Positions 32,887 through 39,545 of a stretch of 64,000 nt of DNA are shown here, piece by piece. The stretch is taken from positions 1-64,000 of the forward strand of contig NZ_OY787470.1 in NCBI RefSeq assembly GCF_963678835.1. The letters run 5' to 3'. The translations under genes were made by a program, and so were the position numbers. This stretch comes from an uncultured Desulfuromonas sp. (GTDB lineage: Bacteria > Desulfobacterota > Desulfuromonadia > Desulfuromonadales > Desulfuromonadaceae). The notes under the pieces were generated by a model. That model had not been told where the DNA came from. It made no database searches and worked only from the letters and a program-made list of their open reading frames with translations. Numbering within the stretch: the stretch's first letter is position 1; every line of letters starts with the position of its first letter.

Positions 32887-35175
32887 ATGATTCGTCGTTT
32901 TGTTGATAAAAATTGTCAGGCTGTTTTTACACACCCTTTGCACTATCTGTTTGTTTTAATTGTACTGAGCGGGATCGCAGCTTGGTTTTATGCCACTTTG
33001 CCTACGGAAACATCGGTTGAATCCCTGATTATTGATGATGATCCGGATTTGATTTTTTATGAAACCTTTAAAGAACAGTTTGGGGAAGATGAATTTTTGG
33101 TGGTGGGATTCCAGCATCAAGATCTTTTCAGTCCAAACGTTCTGGCAACCATTAAGGAACAAACGGATAAAGTCGAAAAAATTGATGAGGTCAAAGAAGT
33201 TGTTTCTTTGACAAATGTCGAAAATATTCTTGGTACCGAATTTGATTTTATCGTCCAACCCCTGGTTGAGACGTTGCCCCAAACCGAAGCTGAAAGTTCC
33301 ACCATTGAAACAAATGCCGAAAACAACCCGCTTATTTATAACAATCTTTTTTCCAGTCGAACCGATTCCGCATTATTCTTGATTCGTACCGAGGCACACC
33401 CTGGGGATGAAACGTACGATGCGCGATTAATTTCCCAGGTCGAAGAGATCTTCAATGATCGGCCGCTGGGAATTGCCTATCATATTGCCGGTTGGCTTGT
33501 TACAGATGTCAGCATGAGTCAATCCATGGCTCGCGACCTGATGATTTTTATGCCGCTGACCTTTGGCGTCATTGCTCTGTTGCTCTGGGTCTTTCTGCGG
33601 AATAAATATGTTGTCGCGATTTCTTTGCTGACGGTGACGATCACGTTAATTTGGACCATGGCGCTGCTCAATCTCATCGGTGGCGCGATAAGTCCCATGA
33701 CGTCGATTCTCTCCCCATTGATTATGGCGTTGATTGTCGCTGACTGCGTTCATATCTTTCGTAACTTTCTCCAGCCTGTTACAGGAGCCGGTGATCCTGT
33801 GCAGGCCATCCATGACACGTTGGTCAAGCTTAGTGTCCCCTGTTTTCTGACCAGTCTGACAACTGCAATTGGATTCGCTTCGCTAGGTTTAAGCGATATC
33901 CCGCCAATCCGCCATTTGGGGTTGGCTGCTGCAGGTGGGATGTTGATCGAATTTGTCTTGTCGATCACGATTATTCCTCTGTGTATCTATGCGCTTCGTC
34001 ATAAGACGGGAGTGATGAATTGCGCGTTAACGACGAACACGTTGTCATGCGACTCCCTGCTGATGTCGTTAAGTTCCTTTGTCGTAAAACACAACAAATT
34101 GATTTTTGTCGGCTCCATGTTGTTAATGGCAGCATCATTCTATGGGATGTTGCAGATCAATGTTGAAACTAATTTGCTCGACTATTTTAAAAAAGGTTCT
34201 CAAGTCAGGGCGGATACGGATTTTTTTGATGCAAACTTGGGAGGGAGTACCACCCTGGAAGTCTCCGTTAAGTCAGCTGAAATTGATTTTTTTAAAAAAC
34301 CTGAAGCCCTGAAGCTTCTTGAAGCCATTGAACAGCATGTTTGCACGTGGCCATTTGTGTCAAAGGCAACCAGTGTCACCTCGTTTCTCAAACAGATGAA
34401 TGCATCATTCAACAATAATGACAGCATGTTTTATCAAGTTCCTCAGAGTAAAAACCTGATATCGCAATATCTGCTTCTGTATGACGGTGATGAACTTGGA
34501 TATTTTATTAATGATGAGTATAATTGGGCACGTTTGTCATTTAGAATTCATGAGCACAGTTCCAAGGTTTTGGAAAAAAAAATTCAGGAATTAAACCACG
34601 ACCTCGTCCAGAAATTCCCTTCAGAGAGTGTTGAACTCCGCGTCACTGGAAAAACATTTCTTGTCACCAAGTTGGTCAAAGGTATTGTCAATAGCCAGAC
34701 TCAGAGTCTGACCGTCGCTTTCGTGATTATTTTCTTTTGTCTTTTTCTGGTTTTCAGATCCGTTGGTATCGGAATGTTGTCTATTGTGCCCAATCTTTTT
34801 CCTATTTTAATCAACTTTGGCATTATGGGGTTGTTTGCGATACCTCTCAATACCGCGACGGCCATTATTTCCGCCATTGCAATTGGTATCGCTGTTGATG
34901 ATACCATCCATTACCTTGTTCACTATCAGGAACTCAGACATGCCAAGAAATCCATTCTCGAAGCAATGACGGAGAGTATCCGGGAGAAAGGTGGCCCCAT
35001 TATTACAACCTCGGTCATTTTAACGGGAGGTTTTGCCGTCCTATGTTTTTCCAGCTTTGTTCCGACAATCCAGTTTGGTCTGCTTTGTTCCATTATTATG
35101 TTTTCTGCTGTTATCGGTGATCTTCTGGTGTTACCTGCCATGTTGGCTGTCTTGGGCTTGCAGTCGAATAGGTAA
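32887..35175 (+). CDS. RND/MMPL family lipid transporter permease
   Basis: A 762-residue inner-membrane protein with two repeats, each one transmembrane helix, a periplasmic domain of about 170 residues and then five helices. Motifs include the acidic proton-relay in TM4 regions (LIMALIVADCVHIFRNFL and AIGIAVDDTIHYLVHYQEL, with the conserved Asp-Asp and His). This is the MMPL/HpnN class that exports lipids or hydrophobic molecules from the inner membrane using the proton gradient. The partners just upstream suggest a complete inner-to-outer-membrane path. Confidence 0.92.
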   Translation: MIRRFVDKNCQAVFTHPLHYLFVLIVLSGIAAWFYATLPTETSVESLIIDDDPDLIFYETFKEQFGEDEFLVVGFQHQDLFSPNVLATIKEQTDKVEKIDEVKEVVSLTNVENILGTEFDFIVQPLVETLPQTEAESSTIETNAENNPLIYNNLFSSRTDSALFLIRTEAHPGDETYDARLISQVEEIFNDRPLGIAYHIAGWLVTDVSMSQSMARDLMIFMPLTFGVIALLLWVFLRNKYVVAISLLTVTITLIWTMALLNLIGGAISPMTSILSPLIMALIVADCVHIFRNFLQPVTGAGDPVQAIHDTLVKLSVPCFLTSLTTAIGFASLGLSDIPPIRHLGLAAAGGMLIEFVLSITIIPLCIYALRHKTGVMNCALTTNTLSCDSLLMSLSSFVVKHNKLIFVGSMLLMAASFYGMLQINVETNLLDYFKKGSQVRADTDFFDANLGGSTTLEVSVKSAEIDFFKKPEALKLLEAIEQHVCTWPFVSKATSVTSFLKQMNASFNNNDSMFYQVPQSKNLISQYLLLYDGDELGYFINDEYNWARLSFRIHEHSSKVLEKKIQELNHDLVQKFPSESVELRVTGKTFLVTKLVKGIVNSQTQSLTVAFVIIFFCLFLVFRSVGIGMLSIVPNLFPILINFGIMGLFAIPLNTATAIISAIAIGIAVDDTIHYLVHYQELRHAKKSILEAMTESIREKGGPIITTSVILTGGFAVLCFSSFVPTIQFGLLCSIIMFSAVIGDLLVLPAMLAVLGLQSNR

Positions 35176-35203
35176 CGTTTTCTGTTTCCTCTCTTCCCCC
35201 TGA

Positions 35204-35354
35204 CAGGCTGTTGAAAAACAGCCTGCGGAGCCCATGGGCGGGCGACCAACATCAAGGACGTGAGAAACAGTCCTTGATGTTGTCAGTAAGACGGAAATCG
35301 CATTTTCGGCTTGCACCGTTGAAAAGCCCCCGGATGGGACTGTTTCAACACCCT
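35204..35354 (+). repeat. Roughly 150-bp inverted-repeat element, family 2, copy 2
   Basis: Starts CAGGCTGTTGAAAAACAG and ends TGTTTCAACACCCTG, forming terminal inverted repeats; the inner segments GGAGCCCATGGGCG and ACGGAAATCGCATTTTCGGC match copy 1 at 24090-24238, which is in the opposite orientation. Confidence 0.75.
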
Positions 35355-35468
35355 GCCAAACTCTGAATGCATATGCGTCATTTTCATTTCTCGTAAAACG
35401 AGGTCGGAAAAATTTACAGTATTAGTGTTTGCATGTGTAATATGTAGAAACTATAGGATTTTTTTATT

Positions 35469-35484
35469 TGGCGTGTTTTTTGCT
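35469..35484 (+). promoter_or_regulatory. Sigma-54 (-24/-12) promoter before PEP-CTERM gene 1
   Basis: TGGCGTGTTTTTTGCT fits the RpoN pattern with GG and GC exactly 10 bases apart. It ends 63 bases before the ATG at 35548. The same arrangement occurs before the second PEP-CTERM gene. Confidence 0.7.
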
Positions 35485-35547
35485 AGCTATATTTAGTGAA
35501 AAGGTAACGCACGGTTACGGTTTGGTTGAATAAAGTTGGAGGGTCCT

Positions 35548-36450
35548 ATGATGCGAACAATACAACGTTATATGATTGTCGTGGCTGCTCTGTTGTTAAC
35601 TGGTACAAGCGCTTTTGGGACAACCTGCCAAAACGATATCTGCAATCCTGAAAAATTTACTCTCGATAGTATTACTTTGACGCCGGAGTTGGGCTTAGGT
35701 ACAGACCAGCTCCTAGCTCATACCTATGCCGCGACGAGTTGTGTTGGCGTATTTCTGGGAGAAAACGACGATTCCGCTGACTTGAGTTTGCCGGCGGTCA
35801 ACATCGGTCAAGAAAATGCTGGGATGTTAAATGGGCAAGGGGCTTTGTTTGATGGCCTGGAGTTCATTGGTGAAGAAGATTTCCAAGACCTTGATGGTGA
35901 TGGCAATGCGACGGATCCGGGCTGGATACATTTAGCTCATTTTGATACGCAAACACAGGTAATAAGCTACGATACTGCCGGACCGAATCCGTATAGCGGT
36001 TCTGACGTGACGTTGGATATTGGTGAATTGCTGACTTTGAGTTTTACGACATTCGCCGGAGAAAGCTGTGCAGGAGAAGACTGCACCGAAGGCAGATGGA
36101 CGTTAACAACCCATGTTAACGTTATTGAGGATGCACAATCATTGCTTGGAGAGGCAAGTTTCGACCACCTGGCCTTTTCGGTAAAAGCTGGCAATGCTTT
36201 TGCTGTTTATGATTTTGATTTTACAACGATCTTTGAACAGGAAGGTGACGACTCCCTTCTCAACTTCAACACTCCATACGAGCTTTCTGGGGCGTTCAGC
36301 TTAGACGATTTTTGCGACCACGGTATCTCTCATCTTAACATCTGGGCGCGAGATCCCAGTGATGTGGCTGTGGTTCCAGAACCCTCCACCTATGTTCTTC
36401 TGGGGCTTGGCTTTGTGGCTGTTGGCTTTCTTTCGCGTCGTCGCCGTTGA
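35548..36450 (+). CDS. PEP-CTERM sorting-domain protein 1
   Basis: A 300-residue secreted protein. Signal peptide (about 1-22, ending TSAFG), a mature domain with Cys pairs (TTCQNDICNP; ESCAGEDCTEG) that could form disulfides, and a C-terminal PEP-CTERM tail: VPEPSTYVLLGLGFVAVGF followed by Arg cluster. The tail is the recognition site for exosortase XrtA, which cuts it and may attach the protein to an extracellular or surface polymer. Function of the mature domain is unknown. GGAGG upstream of ATG fixes the start. It is preceded by a sigma-54 promoter and followed by a terminator, so it is a single-gene unit. Confidence 0.9.
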   Translation: MMRTIQRYMIVVAALLLTGTSAFGTTCQNDICNPEKFTLDSITLTPELGLGTDQLLAHTYAATSCVGVFLGENDDSADLSLPAVNIGQENAGMLNGQGALFDGLEFIGEEDFQDLDGDGNATDPGWIHLAHFDTQTQVISYDTAGPNPYSGSDVTLDIGELLTLSFTTFAGESCAGEDCTEGRWTLTTHVNVIEDAQSLLGEASFDHLAFSVKAGNAFAVYDFDFTTIFEQEGDDSLLNFNTPYELSGAFSLDDFCDHGISHLNIWARDPSDVAVVPEPSTYVLLGLGFVAVGFLSRRRR

Positions 36451-36474
36451 TGTTTATTTGAAGATGATTGTTTG

Positions 36475-36502
36475 AAAAACCCGCCTCGTGCGGGTTTTTT
36501 TA
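36475..36502 (+). terminator. Rho-independent terminator after PEP-CTERM gene 1
   Basis: The 10-base arms AAAAACCCGC and GCGGGTTTTT close the loop CTCGT and run into a T tract, 24 bases after the stop codon. Confidence 0.92.
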
Positions 36503-36576
36503 CGTCTGCATGACGTTAGCTGTTGGCGTATTGTCCCGAATGGCGCGAGTCCTTCAGCATCATTGAGATTGTCTAT

Positions 36577-36658
36577 TGTAGGAGCGGCTTCAGTCGCGAA
36601 TTCCCATCATGAAAAGGAGCAATGACCAGAACAATTCGCGAATAAATTCGCTCCTACA
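36577..36658. repeat. REP-like hairpin element, copy 2
   Basis: The left arm TGTAGGAGCGGCTTCAGTCG and right arm AATAAATTCGCTCCTACA match copy 1 at 3790-3868, with a different 34-base middle. The shared arms but unrelated centre are typical of paired REP units. Confidence 0.8.
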
Positions 36659-36783
36659 GATGGTCTCTCTGATGACAAAATTGACTGTGTTCAAGTACCA
36701 GTTTAAGCGATTCTGTAGCAAACTCGAGACTGTCCCAGATGTTTACGGGCCATGAAGCGCTGGCGATTTGCACCGCAAAAGCT

Positions 36784-36946
36784 CGTGCTCTGACAACACG
36801 AAACCTTCGGGTCTGGCTTCGCCCCGCACCATTCCTACTGTGTTGCAAAATCTTGAAGTGGAGTAGCCACTTCAGCGATTTCGCGCCTTGTGTGAACGGC
36901 ACGATGCTGTGCCTTTCACTCAAATTTTTAGCATTGGTAGAACACT
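36784..36946 (-). repeat. 163-bp MITE-like element, copy B
   Basis: An inverted copy of the elements at 19905-20067 and 45995-46157, again exactly 163 bp. Its termini (GTGCTCTGACAAC and TAGAACACT) show a few changes, so it may be an older copy. The rest of the 36503-37219 gap has the REP unit and a sigma-54 site and no gene. Confidence 0.85.
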
Positions 36947-37131
36947 AGCGCCATTCCGTGTTGTCCCCTCTTTTAAGTCGGTGTCGTTTAACCTTTATGC
37001 GCTGTTGAGAGCGTTTGATCGTTAACGTTGTTCTTGTACGATGACAATATCCTCCGGCCCTTCTCCTGTCGCTTTTCCTTACATATTGAATGAATGGCTT
37101 AAAAGTCACGTGTTTTCAACAATTTACAATG

Positions 37132-37147
37132 TGGCCCGCCTCTTGCA
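37132..37147 (+). promoter_or_regulatory. Sigma-54 (-24/-12) promoter before PEP-CTERM gene 2
   Basis: TGGCCCGCCTCTTGCA is a close match to the RpoN consensus, GG and GC 10 bases apart. It ends 72 bases before the ATG at 37220. Confidence 0.78.
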
Positions 37148-37219
37148 TTATACAGTTTACAACTAAAAAAATTCAATGATCACCAACACGATGATCACCA
37201 AATCTAAAAGGAGTAGGCC

Positions 37220-38032
37220 ATGAAAAGATTACTGTTACTGCTGTTGTTTGTTCTTTGTTTTGCACCAAATGCATTCGCCTATACGTTTATTGACACTTAT
37301 TTGGATCTCAATGCTGTAGATGCTAACTACTTTGTTGATGACGGTGATGATGGTGTAACTGAGTCCTTTAGCCAGATGTCTTATGATGCTGTCACGGTTT
37401 CAACGATCAATTTGATCACTGGACAAATTGTTGATTCAGGTCTTGCTTACATTACTTCGCTGACAACAACAGCGGGGACGCGTCCCGCTGACGATGAAGG
37501 CCTGGATAACTCTTATGGTATTACACTTGTTTGGGATGACTTGACCGGCCAGGTGACCAGCAATGACGGATCAACCATCACAGCTGATTATACCTCTGGT
37601 ACGATCCGTGTTTACGTGGATTACGATCCTTATGCTCTTGATATCAATAACCCAGGCTCTTACAGTGATGGCACTTTGGTTGCAGAGATTGAGGTCACTT
37701 CCGGCGGTTATTCACTGTCTTTGGATGGTTCGGATGGCAGTTCGTATACGCTTTGGGGTAGCTTTAAGGAGCTTCTGGATGGTTTCTGGTTTGAAACTTC
37801 AACGGATCTTGACCTGAATGAGTATCTTGATCTGGACTGGCTCCTTGCTTACAGTGCGGGCGATAATGACCCCGAATCTGTTTCTTTTGACTATAGTGAG
37901 CAGGGATTTTTGAAGGTAACGTCAGATCACAACTCCTCAATTGATGTTGCGCTTGTTCCGGAGCCGGGATCTTTCCTTCTTCTTGGCGCAGGACTTATTG
38001 GAGTTGGTTTTTATGCTCGCCGCCGCAAGTAA
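37220..38032 (+). CDS. PEP-CTERM sorting-domain protein 2
   Basis: A 270-residue secreted, very acidic protein (signal peptide to about NAFAY, residue 20). The mature part is rich in Asp, Gly, Ser and Thr and predicted to be beta-rich, without Cys. The tail VPEPGSFLLLGAGLIGVGF plus ARRRK is a canonical PEP-CTERM signal for exosortase. AAAGGAG 7 bases before the ATG fixes the start. It has its own sigma-54 promoter and terminator. It shares no clear similarity with PEP-CTERM protein 1 apart from the tail. Confidence 0.92.
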   Translation: MKRLLLLLLFVLCFAPNAFAYTFIDTYLDLNAVDANYFVDDGDDGVTESFSQMSYDAVTVSTINLITGQIVDSGLAYITSLTTTAGTRPADDEGLDNSYGITLVWDDLTGQVTSNDGSTITADYTSGTIRVYVDYDPYALDINNPGSYSDGTLVAEIEVTSGGYSLSLDGSDGSSYTLWGSFKELLDGFWFETSTDLDLNEYLDLDWLLAYSAGDNDPESVSFDYSEQGFLKVTSDHNSSIDVALVPEPGSFLLLGAGLIGVGFYARRRK

Positions 38033-38068
38033 CGTGCTGGCGATATGATGTGATTTTTTACGAATGGA

Positions 38069-38110
38069 AGCAAAGTCCCCGAGCTTGATCTCGGGGGCTT
38101 TGCTTTTTCT
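38069..38110 (+). terminator. Rho-independent terminator after PEP-CTERM gene 2
   Basis: A 15-bp stem (AGCAAAGTCCCCGAG with CTCGGGGGCTTTGCT, one G-T pair) with loop CTTGAT and a T tail, 36 bases after the stop codon. Confidence 0.92.
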
Positions 38111-38735
38111 GTTTTCTGAAGTCCGGTCCTTTGCGCAGGGGAACCGGATTCGTTCGTTGGCCCTACTGTGGTGTTGGCCAGACGTTTTTTTCAGTAAGTG
38201 GCGTGTCGGATCTCTTAACGGCAAGGTGCTTTGTTATGTCAAGCAAGCGCTTTGCCGTCTTGTTGTGCCAAGGTTGATTTTTTTAGGCAATTCTATCCGT
38301 ACTCGTAAAAAAGTGGTTGTCTTATTGCGTTGAATTTATTGTTTTTTATGAACCAACGCGATGTTTAGCCTTGTGTGTTTTGCCATGTAACGTTTTTAAA
38401 TGTGACGTGCGTTAAGCTGTTTAGAAGATTTCTACAAGCAGGGCAATCCCGGGCTGAGGGCTGGCTAAAACGAAGTAATACAAATCGCTCGTTTGAGAGT
38501 GTTGGTTTATTTAACACTTTTATATTGCGTCTTGCCAACAACCTGCTAATAATTACTTCATAAGATCAACCTAAGATTTTGGTGTGACACCATATGAAAC
38601 CAGAGTGACCTTTTTGAGGGTGTGAACGAAAAAACATTGGGTTGCTTTGGGCTACAAGCTTTAAAGGCGGTTTGTCGTTTCATGTTTGACTGTCAGTGCC
38701 GGAGTGATTGGGTTGTCTTGGAATGGATATGCTGA
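38111..38735. other. Gene-free stretch before the acyltransferase gene
   Basis: About 620 bases with no frame that looks coding and no recognised repeat. It should hold the promoter of the XrtA core cluster; I see no good sigma-54 site in it. Confidence 0.4.
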
Positions 38736-39446
38736 GTGCTCTTTTCTGATTTGCCGGGATTCGTTGCAAAGAATTTTCATTTTACTCGTGTTGATGTCGA
38801 CCATGATTTGATGTCTGAGATTTACCGACTCAGGTATCAAGTGTACTGCATTGAGCGGGGGTTCGAGTGTCCAGATGATTATCCTGATGGTTTGGAAATG
38901 GACGCGTACGACCTTTGCTCAAATCATTTTTGTGCGATCTCGGTAGCCAACGGAAAAGTAATTGGGACGGTGAGAATAATTCGTGATTCCTGTCTAGGAC
39001 TCCCCATAGAGCGGCATTGTCATCTAAATAAACACAGGTTTACCGGTACCTCAACAGAAGTTGGTGAGATCTCTCGCCTTGCTGTCAGCAAGGATTTTCG
39101 GTGTTTAGAAATTAATCGATTGCTAGGAGAGCTTCAGCATATCGATTTTCGAACCTTCAAGCAGGTGCAAGAAATAAAACGAGCCTTGGAAGATTACATT
39201 GTTATCGGGCTGTATCAGTGTCTCTACCACCATAGCATTGAACTCGGATTGACCCATTGGTATGCGGTGATGTCGGAAGCCTTGCATGGATTGTTACGAC
39301 GCAAAGGAATTGCCTGGACTCAGATTGGCGCCGTAACCGAATATCATGGTCGGCGGATCCCATATTTAGCCGACATTGCTGAAAATAGACGGAAGATTTC
39401 ATTGTTAAACCCTCAGTTGCTTTGTCAGCCAACCGGATGGTCTTAA
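38736..39446 (+). CDS. PEP-CTERM/exosortase system-associated acyltransferase (autoinducer-synthase fold)
   Basis: A 236-residue GNAT/LuxI-like enzyme. It has the family pattern: EIYRLRYQVYCIERGFECP near residue 28, then the core strand FCAISVANGKVIGTVRII, and VGEISRLAVSKDFR. This matches the acyltransferases that travel with PEP-CTERM loci (TIGR03694). It probably moves an acyl group from acyl-CoA or acyl-ACP to an amine in the exopolysaccharide or an N-acyl amino acid. The start is a GTG at 38736; no better upstream start exists because earlier ATGs hit a stop. Confidence 0.85.
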   Translation: MLFSDLPGFVAKNFHFTRVDVDHDLMSEIYRLRYQVYCIERGFECPDDYPDGLEMDAYDLCSNHFCAISVANGKVIGTVRIIRDSCLGLPIERHCHLNKHRFTGTSTEVGEISRLAVSKDFRCLEINRLLGELQHIDFRTFKQVQEIKRALEDYIVIGLYQCLYHHSIELGLTHWYAVMSEALHGLLRRKGIAWTQIGAVTEYHGRRIPYLADIAENRRKISLLNPQLLCQPTGWS

Positions 39447-39545
39447 ATGTTTCATCGCATGTTCAGGGAACAGCAGGGGGCAGTTTTACAGGACGTGTTT
39501 TAAAGGTCAGAACCGTTGACCCAGTGATGAATGTAAGGGGAATTT

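Noticed and set aside
36739..36948. A 60-70 codon frame shared by MITE copies B and C that could be a gene
   Set aside because: The similarity is explained by the repeat itself. The starts lie in unrelated flanking DNA and no ribosome site is present.
38064..38333. 89-codon frame after PEP-CTERM gene 2
   Set aside because: It starts before and runs through the terminator hairpin, lacks a ribosome site and has no recognisable content.
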